Origin: Theobroma cacao
Lineage: Eukaryota > Streptophyta > Magnoliopsida > Malvales > Malvaceae
NCBI RefSeq assembly: GCF_000208745.1
Contig: NC_030858.1
Coordinates: 35,376,061 to 35,440,060, forward strand
Length of the DNA stretch: 64,000 nucleotides
Direction of reading: 5' to 3'
This document shows, one piece after another, positions 36,534 to 50,946 of this stretch. Position 1 is the stretch's first letter, and every line of letters begins with the position of its first letter. Below the pieces are notes generated by a model. That model was not told where the DNA came from, ran no database searches, and saw nothing but the letters and a program-made list of their open reading frames with translations. The position numbers and the translations under genes were made by a program.

Positions 36534-37709
36534 ATGGTTCAAAGTTTAGACAGAGCCAAGCTAGCCGAGTTAGAACTGATGGCAGACAGGGAATGCAATA
36601 GAGAAGCAGAAGCTGCCAGTAACAATGTTGCCATTATCTTTGGGGTTACTGGGCTTGTTGGAAGAGAGCTAGCCAAAAGGCTAATCTCAAAATCCAAGTG
36701 GAAGGTCTATGGCATAGCTCGAAATCCCGAGAGGATACCAATCAAAAGTTCCGGCAGGTACCATTTCATATCCTGTGACCTGTTAGATCCTTTGGAAACC
36801 AAACAGAAACTCTCTGTTTTACAGGATGTGACTCACATGTTCTGGATCACTTGGGCAAGCCAGTATCCCCTGGATAGTCCAGAGTGCTGTGAGCAGAACA
36901 AGGCCATGATGTCCAACGCCTTGAGTGCCATCCTCCCCACAGCCAAGGCATTGAAGCACTTTTGTCTTCAAACTGGGATGAGTCATTATGTACCTGTGAA
37001 AGGGGAAACAGCTCATTTGTTTGATGAAGAATGGCCGAGGGCGGCAAATGCTAGCTGCAACTTTTATTATGTCCTGGAGGACTTGCTCCATGAGACGCTG
37101 GCCGGTAAGGTGGCTTGGTCTGTGCATAGGCCTGGCTTGATAATGGGTAGTTCTCATAGGACTGTGTTCAATTTTATAGGAAGTTTATGTGTTTATGGTG
37201 CTATCTGTAAACATTTAAACCTCCCTTTTGTGTTTGGAGGGACAATGGAGTGTTGGGAAGAAAGCTATATGGATAGCTCTGATGCTCGGCTAGTAGCTGA
37301 ACAGCAAATTTGGGCTGCCACAACTGATGAAATACCTTCCACTGATGGCCAGGCGTTCAACGCAATCAATGGTCCGAGTTTTACTTGGAAGCAGATATGG
37401 CCAACTCTTGGAAAGAAATTTGGAGTCACAGTGCCTGAAGACATGTTTTGGGAGGATTTTTGGTTTACAACAGCCATGAGAGACAAGAAACAAGCATGGG
37501 AAGAAATTGTGATCAAGGAAAGTCTGATTCAGACAAAGATGGAAGATTTGGCCAATTGGCAATTCTTGGACATTTTGTTTCGGGTTCCTGTGAAACTGCT
37601 GGGGAGCCGAGGTAAAGTTGACCGCCTTGGTTTCACAATGAGAAGCAAGACACTGGATTCAATCTTGTATTGGATTGATTTCATGAGAGATGAAAAGTTC
37701 ATTCCCTAG
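36534..37709 (+). CDS. PRISE/progesterone 5-beta-reductase (iridoid-synthase-like) short-chain reductase
   Basis: A single exon of 391 aa starts at the ATG at 36534; nine codons further upstream the frame has only a TTG. Residues 37-43 are the Rossmann GVTGLVG, followed by the NADPH motif KVYGIARNP. The family stretches are [21 protein letters not shown] with the catalytic Tyr at 178/179, [18 protein letters not shown] and [13 protein letters not shown]. Enzymes of this group reduce enones (progesterone, 8-oxogeranial and others) with NADPH in the cytosol. Odd: where the family has TGxKHY with the catalytic Lys, this protein reads TGMSHY, putting Ser at 150; the nearest Lys is at 156. Position matches At5g58750. 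Activity on classical substrates is therefore uncertain. Confidence 0.9.
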   Translation: MVQSLDRAKLAELELMADRECNREAEAASNNVAIIFGVTGLVGRELAKRLISKSKWKVYGIARNPERIPIKSSGRYHFISCDLLDPLETKQKLSVLQDVTHMFWITWASQYPLDSPECCEQNKAMMSNALSAILPTAKALKHFCLQTGMSHYVPVKGETAHLFDEEWPRAANASCNFYYVLEDLLHETLAGKVAWSVHRPGLIMGSSHRTVFNFIGSLCVYGAICKHLNLPFVFGGTMECWEESYMDSSDARLVAEQQIWAATTDEIPSTDGQAFNAINGPSFTWKQIWPTLGKKFGVTVPEDMFWEDFWFTTAMRDKKQAWEEIVIKESLIQTKMEDLANWQFLDILFRVPVKLLGSRGKVDRLGFTMRSKTLDSILYWIDFMRDEKFIP

Positions 37710-38378
37710 ACATTTCCTCCTCTTTTCTGTGTTTATTGTTTCTTCTCGCTTTCATCTCTCCCTCATAGCTTGTTTGGTTTCATTTGGAAGCAAATCAATA
37801 GACAAAAGACCCCCATATTGTGATCACAGAGGCTCATTTGCAAATTAAACAATGTAGATTTCTTGTCTAAACAAATTTCCCTCTTGTTCCTGTTTTCGGA
37901 ACTTAAACCATCAAAACAAGTCTATGCTGCACAGGGAGAGCAGCATAGGCCCCCATTCATCTATTGTCTAAACTTACAGCAATTGAGAATTAGACAGAGT
38001 TAAGAGAGAGAAAATGGAGTTCTGTACTTAAATAACTTTCAGGGTGTGATTCCCGAGTTTGACCTTAATCAAGATGGTCATATACAGTAACAAATGCTAC
38101 TGCTACAGTTACAATACTAGAGATTATTTGGTTTGTGTTTGCATTCTATGTTGTAATGATCCTAAAGAATTGTTTCAGTCAAAATCTGTAATCAGTTTGA
38201 TCAGTTGGTTGCTATACCAATGAGGACAAAGTTAAGACGGTATTAAAGAATGTTGGGAAGGATATCTGCATCTTGATGAAGTATTGGCTCTTACAGAATC
38301 TGTTTGTGCTCAAAGTTGGATGATGACCACCTGTCACGTGCTGATGCACAGAGCTTTTGCAATAGTTAAATTCATCAC
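37710..38378. other. Spacer between convergent PRISE-like and ABCG31 genes
   Basis: A 0.67-kb tail-to-tail spacer that should hold both 3' UTRs. No coding sequence or repeat stands out. Confidence 0.6.
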
Positions 38379-41300
38379 TCATCTTTTCTGGAAGTTGAGA
38401 AATCTCACTGAGAAAGCAAAGGCACCAAAAAATAGGACTGAAAAGCCGACTAGTGCGGCCACTGAAACTCCGATCATCCCAGAATCAATGCCGAAAACAG
38501 TGTGTATATACTCTTTCACAGTGCCTTGGAATGTTGGTTCGACAATCATGGTTTCCACATCACCAAGCTGAGAGCTGATGATACCATTTAAAGTCCATGC
38601 AGTAGGGCAGATGTAGTAGAACCAGATCCACCATCCCGGAATTCTCTGCAGTTCAAAACAGAAAAGGAAAAAGTTAATGTCGGTTAGTTTAGAAACCACT
38701 AGGGTTGTGCTCTAGAACATTAGATAAAATACAATTCGTTTTCATCATGTAATTTTCTATGGAAAGGAATCTAAGCCCTTCTCCATCTAACCCCACCTCT
38801 ATGGCTTGGCATCATATAAAGCACATACGGTTGATAAGACACCCAAAGATTTTAAGGATTAACGTGGACAAAAGCCTATAACACTCTTACACTATGAGTA
38901 GATTTCAGATAGGCACGTCCAATTTTTATCAGAACACAACGCTGTTCAAATGCATTGGAGTGGCCAAATAGGTCATCTCATCCCATAGCCATTATGTTTA
39001 ACAAACAAAAAGTGTCAACTGATAAAGCATATAACTAAGGGGATGGCAAGAAAAGAAACATAGCTGAAACACATTACCAACGCTTCAATAAGATTCAACT
39101 TCACATGGCTTCTTTTAACTGGCAATTTGGAAAAATCACACCCCTTACATGTAATCAATGTGCTTCTGATGTGATGATTTGACATAATATGGAAGAAATT
39201 AGAAAACGAATTGGCTAAGTGAAATCAACACGATTGTACTTGAGGGGTGCTTGATTCTCTTTAGTCAAAAGTTCACTTACTAATGTTGCTGTTTACTACG
39301 AAGCGAAAAAAGAAAATAAATTGGCAGAAAGTCTTTTAAACTACTGGCCAAAAGCAATGGTTACAATAAAAAACATTTCCCAGATATTTATTTGTAGAGT
39401 ACTACCACATATTTTATAACAACAAATGCCCCAGTTTCCTTATCATGGAACAAATTGTCTACTTTCAACTTTTAGCAAGTTGCCCTTCAAAGGCTTGTGG
39501 TAAATTACCAGTCTAACAATGCTTCTTAACCAATTAAAGAAGATGGAAAAGATCTAGAGAAATATTATTAACTCCATAGAAAGAGATCAGCTGTAGAATA
39601 TGCAGAGAGCATTGTACTACTTACCGGCTTTGGGATAAGAAAACCTGAGAGGAGATTCCATAAAGAGTAAAAGGCAGAAGAGACGACAGCAGCCATTTGC
39701 TGAGAAGGTGTGAGACCAACAACCATCAAACCATAAAAGGTGAAGTAGGTGAAGGTAAGGAACATGAAGAGAAGATAGAGGAAAATTTTTCCTGCAAAAA
39801 AAGAGAGAGATTCTTATAAGTAAGATGCATTACAGAAAGTTGGTTTACATAGTACTCACCAGGAAATATTCCTTTGGTTTCAAAAGTACACATTTCATTT
39901 CTTTTGTCTTCCAGTAATTACTACTTATTATAATCAGAAATTGGATTCATGGAACACTTTTGTTCCCCATCAAAGAAAAAAAAACGACAAATCACTTTTT
40001 CTTGTTTAATATTGAATAGTAATGAACATAAAGATAAGATGGCAATGAAAGACGGGCTAGCTTATCATTCTCTAACAGGTTGGCCCCCCTTGGAGTTGAG
40101 GATAGGTAAATCCAAACCGTTTAATATAGTACTAAAATAACCTTCAAAACCAAAACATCAAATCCTTTATAAAATTCACCAATCTTCAATATCCAATCCA
40201 GAGAAGAGTCTGGTATAATTGACTGTACTTACCAACCAAAGAAGACTGACTGTCTATTTTCATTCATTGCTCAATAGGCAGACGGGACATACAAAGAAAC
40301 TATTAGTAAACATTTTTCATTTATCCAGCTCATTCATCTGAAGAGACTGGTATATCTGTGATTTGTTTCATACATAAGTTTTCTGTTTGTTGAATACAAA
40401 GCCCTGTTTGTTTAGGGAGCAAGGCTGGGAATGCTCAAACCAAATACGTTTTGAAAATTCAGGAATCAATTTCTAAAAAAATTTTATTGCTCGCTCAGTG
40501 AATAAACTCCAAGCAGTTTTGGACCCCTCCCCCACCGAAAACGGCATATATGATCTTCCTATTAATGGATGAAAGCTATCTTATCAACTACTAACTTAAT
40601 TAGTACGGAAAGATATATTGATTGGGCCAAATTTGAGCAGTAAGGAGGGGGGAAGGTTTGGGTAAAAATCTTAAGTATAATCCCTAATGCTCTTTTTTGT
40701 ACTTAATAATAACATCAAGGCAACCATCACTCTTGGTAAAAACAATCAGAAAAGCTCCACAATAAACAAGGCATTGGTAAAGGAAGATACAGAATCTTAC
40801 CAGCTGTTCTTTCAAAATTAATCATGAAATATGTGATGACCCCATACAAAATTGTCTGACCGGCAATGTATGGGAGCTCCACAAGACCCTGTTCATAAAA
40901 GAATTGAAACATTTTAGCAATTTAGTCAAAATAAACAGTACTGAAAACAAATTTCTTTCAGGACCATGCCAATTACCTGGGCTCCTGCATAAGCAGTGGG
41001 AGCATACATTCCTGCTGCTTTCTCTCTATAGAATACTGTTCTCTCAATGGATACAACTGGTTGTACTGAGGAAGCATTACTGACCCCAAGAAACAAGCAT
41101 GAGGCATAAAGGGCACCCATAACCATAAACAAACCTTGAGTTGTATCTCTGCAGAAACAATTTATATACCGAATGGTTTAGTAGGTTTGTAACAATGGCA
41201 GAAAAAAGTGACACCATAAATATACCAAAAATTCTTCTTTTCAAGGACCATGTTTATAGAATTAAAAAGCAAGGTAGTGTTTAAAATAAAATTAACTGGA

Positions 41301-44300
41301 AATGAGTTTACATTAATAGCCTACTCTTGAATATTATGAAATTCAAAAGGGGAAAAAGAAATATTCATCAGAAACAGAGCCCAAAAGAAGGAAACGATAA
41401 TTTATCAAAATCAACAATGGAGGTCCAACTACAAACAATGATTTTGTTCAAGCCATTTTCTAAGTATTTGAAGTGTTAGCACAGAAACATGAAATAACTA
41501 AGATTACTTGCCTTTGGGAACCAACATCCCAGAACACGGAGCCTAATATTAGTGCGAATACCATCGTAAAGACCAATCTCACCAAGTTGTATTGTGGACT
41601 TCTCCAATACACAAGGTTTTGCTTCCTCAGGCAAATCAGAAACTGAGACAGTTGATTTTGCGAGTATGAGGAAGAAAACTTTAAAGGTTGTGAACCAGGA
41701 GGTGGAACACTCAGACGCATAATGGAATCTTCCACTTCCCTATAACAAGGATTAAAAATATTCATTTATGAATGCCAAAGCAAATTAAATTAAGAACTCA
41801 AGGCAGGTTGATTTAACCATACCAAAGAACAAAGTATATATTAAGTACTTGTCTCATCTTGCTTGGTTTAGTAACATGACATCACAATGATTACCTGTAC
41901 TGCTCAGAATTTTTGTATATATCTGCGAAGTCTCTACCAATTCTCTGCTCTACTGCAGGGCTAGTAACCTCAAGCATCCACGTCGCCGGATTGTATCCAT
42001 ATGGAATTGATGGAATTCCACTAATTCCCTGTATAAAGAGAACAAATGTGAAACCTCTCCTAAGGAATTGCCATTCTGATCATTAGTATTTTAAATTGTG
42101 AATATGCTGAAATCTGGGTAGATAACTACATAAAAGTCCAAAGGAATAAGAGAAAATAATATGTGCTCCAAGGATGGATTACATTCAAATGGAACTTTCA
42201 GAAATTAGAAAAGAAAACTTTGGATTTAAAGGATAAAGCTTGGCATTGGTGTTAATGTTGCATACTAATTACTCTCAAGTGTTCCAGATAGTCTGGAACC
42301 ATAAAATGCCAAATAAAGATCTCACATGTATCTGAGAGTAATCTTTTTGAGCATGATGCTAATACCTCGTGAAATATCTGTAACATATCACTCAAGACTT
42401 GCAACCTTCAATGAAAAATTTGTAACTTTTCCAGGTTTATTTCTTGAACTTTTTAATTTTTCTGTAACTGATGGGTCAAAATTTATCAACACAATGCTTC
42501 TAGTAGTAAATAACGCAGGCCAGGACCATCTTTGCCTTCTAAATGTGTTAAGGGGTCAAAAGACAGAGGAAGGCAACTTGCACTTTTATAGCTTAGACAT
42601 AAGAACAACAAGAAAAGGAAGGAACAAAAACTCTGCTCATGAGCAAATATAAAAGAGGGTATCATCTTATTCTGTTAAGTTTTTCTTCTTGATACAATGA
42701 TGAACTATACGAATTCAAGAACCTACAAATAATAATAACATTGATAATGCAAGGTCACCTGGAAATAGTCTATCAAAATCTGTGAGTTAGCTCCAAGCTT
42801 TCCTCCATATATAACCTGACCTCCTCGTTTCATAAGCAACAGCTGCAAAAGAAAATTTATGGGCAAATTCATATGAAAAGACACAAACATGTATTATGCA
42901 CAACTCTTGTATTAACTTTGCAATATAACAACTATAATCAGACTCACCTCATCAAATGATTCAAAAATTTCAATACTGGGTTGGTGAATAGTGCACACCA
43001 CAGTTCTTCCAGTATCAACAGTATTACGAACAGTTCTCATCACAATTGCTGCTGCCCGTGCATCAAGTCCAGATGTAGGCTCATCCATGAAAATAATGGA
43101 AGGATTTGCAACAAGCTCCACTGCAATAGTTAAACGTTTCCTCTGCTCTGTTGATAAGCCACTGCTTCCTGGTAAACCAACTAAAGCGTTCCTAAGTGTA
43201 TCAAGCTCTACCAAACGCATCACTTCTTCAACAAACTCCTGTAAGGAAATGCAGAAAAATTATATAAAAAATGCAGTGAAAGTAACTAGATTAAAACAAA
43301 TATAAATGTACAAAGAGTTATCAGCTCACATGTCTCTGGACTTTGCTAATTTCTTTCGGAAGGCGAAGACTGGAGGAAAACCAGAGAGACTCCTCAACTG
43401 TCACTTGAGGAGAATGTATATCATTTTGCTCAACATATCCAGAAACTCTGGCAAATGTCTTCTGTTCCTTTGGGTAACCTGATATCTTAATATCCCCTTC
43501 GATGTACCCGCTAGTTTTCCTTCCAGCAAGCACATCCATCAAGGTAGTCTTTCCTGCTCCACTTGACCCGACTAAAGCTGTAAGAACACCTGGTGAGAAT
43601 ACTCCACTAACGTTTGACAAGAGCTGCAATCTCCTTTCAGGTATGCCATGTGCACTCATTTCCTGAGATATTCAACCAGATGAAATAGGAAAATGGAAAA
43701 AGAAGGTTTCATATTCGTTAAAGATTCCAAAACTCCAAGACCCAAAAACCACGAGACAAACAAACCTTGGGCATATCAACATAGTAATTGATATTATGAA
43801 AAGTCATTGTTAATGGTTGAAATGGCAGAATCATTCCCTTCTTTTTACTGCCGCGGTGATCAGACGGAACACCTGATTCCAAGTCCTCACTTTCAACTGC
43901 ATAGATAAGTCATAATTTTGTGAAGGAATGATCAGATTCCTTTAAAAGAGGCACAGATGCCCTACACATTGCAAAGTAAAATTATGTTGCATATATCAAA
44001 GATGACTAACCATCATTCCTAACAGAATTTTCTTCTGAGTCATCAAGTGGAATAATTGCCTTGGCTTTTCTGAGTGCTACGGTGAACAAATATAACAGAA
44101 AGACTTCTATGAGTATTTAGTTACATAAAGATAAAGTGTGGAGAAAGAAAGCTGTGTATGCATTTGATAAGTAAAAGGAAAACTCACGATTAAGGTAAGC
44201 TAAGGCCAGTGTCACAATGATGTTGAAAAGCACGGCATAAAGTAATAACACACCAACCCCAAGCCAATACCAATATCCATCAGAAGGTAGACCATGTGAA

Positions 44301-47300
44301 TAAAGAATGTTATATCCGACAGTATTGTTCCCAATAGCAGATATCTGCAAGATGTCTCAACAATTACACGCCTAGGCATATAAACCGATATCAATTAACA
44401 GCCAATTGAAGGAAGTGTTTATTAATGCACCTTATTCCACCTTGAGGCAGTGAATTCATTAACAGAAATTGCTCTTTGTCCATACTGTAGTGGTGACAAC
44501 CAAGAAGCCCAAACCCACCAAGGTTTAACCTTGTCTGAAAAAAGAATAATCAACCAATCAACTAACACTATCTTATCTTCCATTCCGAAGTAAAACTTAC
44601 CACATCATACCTTTTGGTATAAGAAATCCACCCAACAAAAATATAACTAAAAGTGCAGCCGATCCAAATGTATTTGCAACGACTGTATCTCGTGCGATTC
44701 CAGCCAACATTCGGAATAGACCAATTGCCATTTGGTGCACTGCAAAGTTTAGGAACATGAAGCGGAAAAACCTACATTTAAAAACAAGAATTAATTGGAA
44801 GAAATTACTAAGAGAGAAAAACATCATCCATCAGAGTGAGTGAAATAGAAGATACCTCCCAGCAGCAGGGGCAAAACCAACACTGTAGTATACAACAGAA
44901 GACCACACGACCGACTCAACAACGGAGTAAGGTACACGTAGAATCCAACTGACCACAGACCATACCCATGCAGGATGAAATAGATTATCTCGCTGCTTGT
45001 AAAAGACTGGGAGTCGAAATATCAGAAGGGGTAGCTCCGAAAATCCATTGAACATCATATGCACTACCCCAAAGAAAAGGCAAGAGAGGTAGAGGTTGCC
45101 ATTAGTCTCATCTACTGGATGTAGTCTTGTTCGTAGAAAAATTGTGCTTGTGACGAATCCGACAAATGCAACCTTAAAGATGTGTAATACATAAATTTCA
45201 AAAGTGAAATACAATTACAAAAACTTGAAACGAAAAATAATAAAAAAATCATAGTACTAAGTTCCTATGTAATTGCAATCAACAAACGGAGAAAAGAGGC
45301 AAGGTATAAAATGAACAAAGCAGAATTATTTTTTGTAACAGACTATTTGCCCTGCATCTTGGATAAATAAAATGTCCATTTTTCCAAAAACAAAAAGAAC
45401 AAAGCGGAAGTAACAGACTAACAGTCCATATATTATCAAATCATAGATGGTTAAGAATATTGGTATACACATCGAGAAGTAAAATTCAGAAGTAAATATA
45501 TATAACAATCGCAGAAGTGGCAAGCAAAGCATACCTGGCATGTCCTGAAAATGTAAAGAAAACTATGCCTGGTGATTAGTAGTTTTTCTCGTGCAAAGCA
45601 CGTTCTCAAAAGTTCCCATTTTGATGCAGCAAATCTTGTTTTGGACAAAGCTGAAGGATGATTTCGGGATTTATCATATGGAACACTAAGTGTTGACTCT
45701 AGAGACCTTCCGAATCTGGAATTTTTAAAAGCATTGGCCATTTCTGAAGCAGGAATGAACACATATGGCTTTGAAGGATCAGCCCAGTATTGAGCTTGAT
45801 CCTTTTTAGAGGTCACCTGGCAAGTGTAACTTGTTAGGATAATACTTAAGAAGATCTAAACATAGAACTAGCAGTGAGGAAAATAAATACCTCTTGAAGA
45901 AAATCTGCAACACCCTTACGCGGTGGCAATTTGAATCCTAATGACTCAAAGAATTCCAAAACTTCTGCTCGAGGGCCCTGATACACCATATATCCTTCTG
46001 ATAATAGAACTAGGTCATCAAACAGCTCAAATGTCTCAGGTGCAGGCTGTAGAAGAGCCATAAGTACAGTTCCTTCCATTAGATGAACAAAATTTCGCAC
46101 ACATTTTACAATTTGGAATGTTGTAGAGCTATCAAGTCCAGTAGATATTTCATCCATAAAAAGAGTTTTTCTCGGCCCAACAACCATCTCTCCTGCATAA
46201 GGATTGTGCTGACTGTTAGAAAATAACGGAGAGTATCACAGAATGGAGACTGGATTATAAAAATCATTCAAACTTTAACCTCTCTAAATTAAAATTCAAA
46301 ATGAATGATAAGCCTCAATAAAGCCATTGCTATTTGCAGAACTAATTTATATTGCATTAAAAACCTTAACCAATTAGTTAACTGTCCTCAACCAAGCATC
46401 CTCCTATAGTGCACATGTTTGTGGTGAGAGAATAACTTATCTTGAACGAAAATTTCCCCATTATACATCAAGCCTTCCCATGAAGTCATCAACATTTAGA
46501 ACAAATGCAAGATATCATGCATCCCATCAATAATTATTGGTATGAATTCCAATTATAATAAAACTATAAGAAAATTAGTAAAATCCTCATCTGTCTGAGG
46601 ACATTAAGATTTGAAACCCAATGCCCTAGCTGCAGGGGAGGACAATGTAAGTGATAAGAATCTGACAAAATTGACTGGTAAGGAAATGGTATCCAGATAG
46701 AAAGAGACCTGTAGTAACCCTTTTTCTTTGGCCACCCGAGACACCCCTGAGCATATCATTCCCAACCACGGTGTCAGAACATACATCAAGACCAAGCACT
46801 TTCATGACATAATCTGTTGAAATGCTATGCTTTATACCGCCAACAGATGACGCCTGTGCAAAATCAAAGAAGTAAATAAAAATCTTAAATCAGGAAAGGA
46901 GTAAACACTCAAAAATAAATGCACAGATAGTTAATATAAATTTTTAAAAAGGTGACCTTCATGAAAGCATCAATCTCTGGGACTGGACGTATCTTCCTCT
47001 CCTTTTCTAAATTGGCTAAATCTTTCATATACTCTGCGAGTAGATAGAAATATAAAAAGTGCATGAGAAAAGTAGTCAACTGAAACAGAAGTTAGAAAGC
47101 TTAACAAGGTTATAACAAAAAGAAGACGAGGGATGCAGTTTATAACAAGGTTAACTACCAAAGCTTGGGACACAAGAGTATATACAAAAAGAAAACGACA
47201 AGTCAAATCACAGGAAAAATGGGTTGTTCCTGCTCATGGCCTCGGTCATGAGCTTACTCCACTTCTTAACAAAAAAAAAAGGCCTACTCCACTTCTAAAA

Positions 47301-49168
47301 GTGTCCGGTAATTAGCAGGAGACTAAAAACATTGAGGCACAATGTAACATCAGAAACATCATTATATTTTTCCTTTTTTTGCTGTGATGATGAAATTTAA
47401 GAGGACAATAATAGTAAGTAAGAAACACAAAGTTGAAAATCTAACGTTAAAGTGAACTACAAGTATAACTAACATTTCCAGATAGTGGAAGTTAACAAAC
47501 CTGCCAAGCCTTCACTTGCACCTTGACATCTAGCAGCAAAATCAAAAGTTTCTCGTACAGTGAGCTCTGGAATGTGATTATCTGTTTGGCTAATGTACGC
47601 AGAAGTCCTTCTAACATAAAACTTATCAAGTTTTGTGCCATTGTATGTGATTTCACCACTTGTCTGCAAAACATCAAAAGAAGTTTCTTATATTAACAAT
47701 TACAGCTACCTTTTCTAAACTTAGACTGTGCGGCAATGACATGTTTTCACAGTATAGTTTCGTCGTTGCTTTAAATGTTGATCCTTCAGGAGGGATAAGA
47801 AAGCTTGGGCTAACATCCCTGATAATCCAACGGACCCGATATACTACCTAGGACTAAAAGGTACAAATCTGTCTTTTTATAGGAGTTTCCCAGCTCATAA
47901 GCCCGAATTTATTCATGAGAAAACAGTTTCGTTGACCATTGACCGTTGAATTTTCATTGTAAAGATTTGGCCTCTCAGCAGGAGCTGTTCAGTGTTCACG
48001 AATTGCAACTACTATGGGCAAAAAGCAAGTTGAAAAGTGATACGGAGTGATTCTTGATAATGACAGTAATTAACAAGCATGCACTGAGTTACATGTGGTT
48101 TGCTCAAGAGCAGATATGCAACAATGACTAACCTTCAAAGTCTTGTCGTCAAGTTTCCCAGCAAGAGCTAAAAGCAAGGTGGATTTGCCCGATCCTGGAG
48201 GTCCCAACAGCAAGGTCATCCTAAAAGAAGCAAAATATTTGTAGAAAAAATATTAGTTGCAACTTTGGTAGTATTATCATTAAAATGGTTGATAAAACTC
48301 GTGCAAGTAGTTACAAACCATCTCCAATAAACTGTGATTTTCCAAATGCTTTTTGGTTGCTAATTGAAGATATATTGAGTCCATGTCAACCATGGACAAG
48401 AAAGAAAGAATTAACAAAGATGGTAGTAATACCTTCCTGGTTTAACAACACCACTGACGTTTCTCAATATGTTTAACCGGAATTGTTTAGGACGTAATAT
48501 CCTTAAACTTGCTGCGATTCTCTGTATTGAAATCAACACAAGTATGGTGTTACTATGTATAGAACCAAGAGAAAATTAAGAGAAGGGAAAAGAAAGATAC
48601 TTAAGATACTAAACCTCAAAGAAGTCACGAGTAACGTTGATTAAAGTAGGTAAAGCTCTTGAGCCAATTTGCGCATCCGCCTCGACATTGAGGTTCTGGA
48701 ACCTTACTTCAATCTTTGCCACCTCCATCCCAACTCTGTCAAAAGTTTTTTTTTTAAATAAATAAATCTCAACCATAATCAAAGATCAAAACTCAAAAGA
48801 AATCACATGAAAACGTGATACCTATCAAGGCGTTCTTTCATAGCAGAGAGAAGCCAATAATTATCTTGGTCGTCCGTAGCCAACGCTTTCTTCACAAGGA
48901 GTTCTCTTCTAGCTCGATCAAGCTTTGTCACATCAATCGCCTCCGTCCCTCCGTTTTCTCCTCCTCCTCCAGCACGTTCATGCTCCGAAGGAGTCCTTCT
49001 CAGAATCGCGATATGTCCTCGCTTCACCGACGGCAAGCGCGATATTGCTTCCCACATAAGCTCTTCCTCATCTTGCTGAACGGCCTCCGCATTGGACGGT
49101 CTATGAAACGACTCTCCAACCGCCTCCATATCGAACTCAAAATATTCGCTTCCATTCGAGGCCGCCAT
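38379..49168 (-). CDS. ABCG31: Full-size PDR-type ABC transporter, ABCG31-like
   Basis: Twenty-four exons join in phase to 1437 aa: 49168-48822, 48735-48615, 48521-48433, 48220-48133, 47663-47501, 47033-46957, 46853-46709, 46192-45891, 45816-45535, 45172-44856, 44771-44611, 44534-44431, 44344-44188, 44076-44011, 43896-43766, 43662-43330, 43238-42948, 42842-42759, 42028-41895, 41739-41512, 41148-40977, 40888-40801, 39791-39625, 38645-38379. Order is NBD-TMD-NBD-TMD. NBD1 has GPPGSGKST near 192, VSGGQRKR near 334 and TLFMDE near 354. NBD2 has GSSGAGKTT near 882, LSTEQRKR near 989 and [12 protein letters not shown] near 1009. The N-terminus [13 protein letters not shown] and C-terminus FLNFQKR agree with ABCG31. 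Known roles: pollen-surface steryl glycosides and ABA export from endosperm. Intron 20 has a GC donor (AG/GCAAGT at 41512/41511). Confidence 0.95.
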
Positions 49169-50946
49169 AGCCTCCGTTTCTCTGTTTTTTCTTCGTAAAA
49201 GCTTTCAGAAGAGGGGTGAAGGTACTTATACAGAAAACCAGAGTTTGAGTTGTAAGGGAACGCTGAATAGCTGGTACGAAGCTGTGCCGGGAACTTTGAA
49301 GATCTAAATAAAAAACCTGAATTACCCTTCCTTTACATTAGGAAGAACAGGGGTAAAACCGATATTTTAGACTTAGAAGCTTGTAAGTTTGTTCCTAAAT
49401 GCGTGAGTCGGTTTTCTTTTTTTTTTTCCTTTACCCGATTCCTACGTTCAAATAAATAAGCGCTGCAACTAACACTGACACGTGTTTCAACCTTTTTTTT
49501 TTGCTATTTTTTCCCTCTTTTCCATATTTTTCGCACAAGAAATACTTTTGAATTTTAAAGAAAATTTAACACTTAGATATTTGAAATATTTCATCAATTT
49601 CAAATATTTCCCATCATCACATATAATCTATTTAGGATGGTTGAATGAAGTGGTTTATGATATATATAAAGAAATTATTAACTAAAATTCTTCTTAATTA
49701 CCAAGTTTAGTTAATAATTATAAATTTAAACCTAAGGTTTCAATGCATGTTATGTTGGTTTATTTATTTAACTCGTGTTTTAAGATTGAACCATTCAAAA
49801 AATATTAATATTTATAATAAATTACTACATATAGCATGAAAAATAACATTTTTTACAATAACTTCAAAAATTCATAAAATATATATCGAAAACTAATAAA
49901 TTGACAAGTTATAGAAATAAGTAAGTCGAAATTTATATAGTGAAATATTCTTTAAATATAAAAGTATATACTTAAGTATTGGTTTGTGGTATACAGCTAG
50001 ATACGGTGGCCTCATGTAATCAACTAATCATCAAAGTTGCAAATTTAGTTTGCTTTTGCATACGAGGATAGAAGAAGAGGAAAAGGTTACCTTTTCCACT
50101 GCCCAAAGGAGAAGAAATTAACGTGTCAATCTCACTTTGCATTACGTATTGGATGACCTTAGCTAAAGCTGATAACTTGTTTACGCATCGTAGTGTTCGG
50201 TTCAGCTTTTGCATATTTTTTAACTTTTTGGTCTGGGAAATTTTCCAGAGGCATGTGATTAACTGTGAGCCAGCACCAAACTAAGATGATTCTTTATGCT
50301 TAGGTAGTGTGAAATCTGATGATTTCTGCTACATGACACGACAGCCTTAGCGTTAGGCTGACGTGATGATTTGTCACGTGTAGGTTTAAGGGTTTTCCTT
50401 GCACGGAAACAATAAGATTTCAAGCAGATAATAAGGGCTCATGTTTGTTGAATATGCTTGAGGGGATGACAAAGCTCATTGAAATGGCAACTATGGTGAC
50501 CAAGGGATGAAGCCGTGGGTCACACGTATAGGTTCTTCCTGTTTTATTGTGCTATTAGTGCAGATAATGCTAGTCTATAGCTAATTACTTTGATAGAGCA
50601 ACACCAAATTCTAACAGAGGAACAGCTCCCTTCATTGAGCTAGCTTGATTTTGACCGCCAAGGACCAAATTTTCTGACTTTTAAAGGGGATTTACGATCG
50701 GAACCCAGAGCAGTAAGGGTTTGGTGCCATGCAAAAATCAATGCTCAGAAAACAAAAAAGACACAACGATAAATACTAACTCAGCTACTTTATCAGTGAT
50801 GAGAAGAGAGTTTTTGCTGAAGGGAAAAGGAGGCTAGGCATGTTAGTGACCTGTACAGCATTAGCAGATGGGAGTTTTCAAACCCAAAACAAAAAAGCTT
50901 GTCCATTGCAGACAAAAGATTGATCCAGAGCGACCATGTTCCTTAC
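49169..50946. other. 1.8 kb spacer: ABCG31 promoter and DDB2 3' flank
   Basis: Bases 49,500-50,000 are strongly AT-rich. No open frame with family resemblance is seen; the frame at 50020-50214 (minus) is short and unassigned. Confidence 0.55.

Noticed and set aside
46604..46640. B-box-like GGTTTCAAATC (minus) in an ABCG31 intron, considered as a third SINE or tRNA
   Set aside because: One extra T in the B-box, no A-box at the right distance and no A-rich tail or target duplication.
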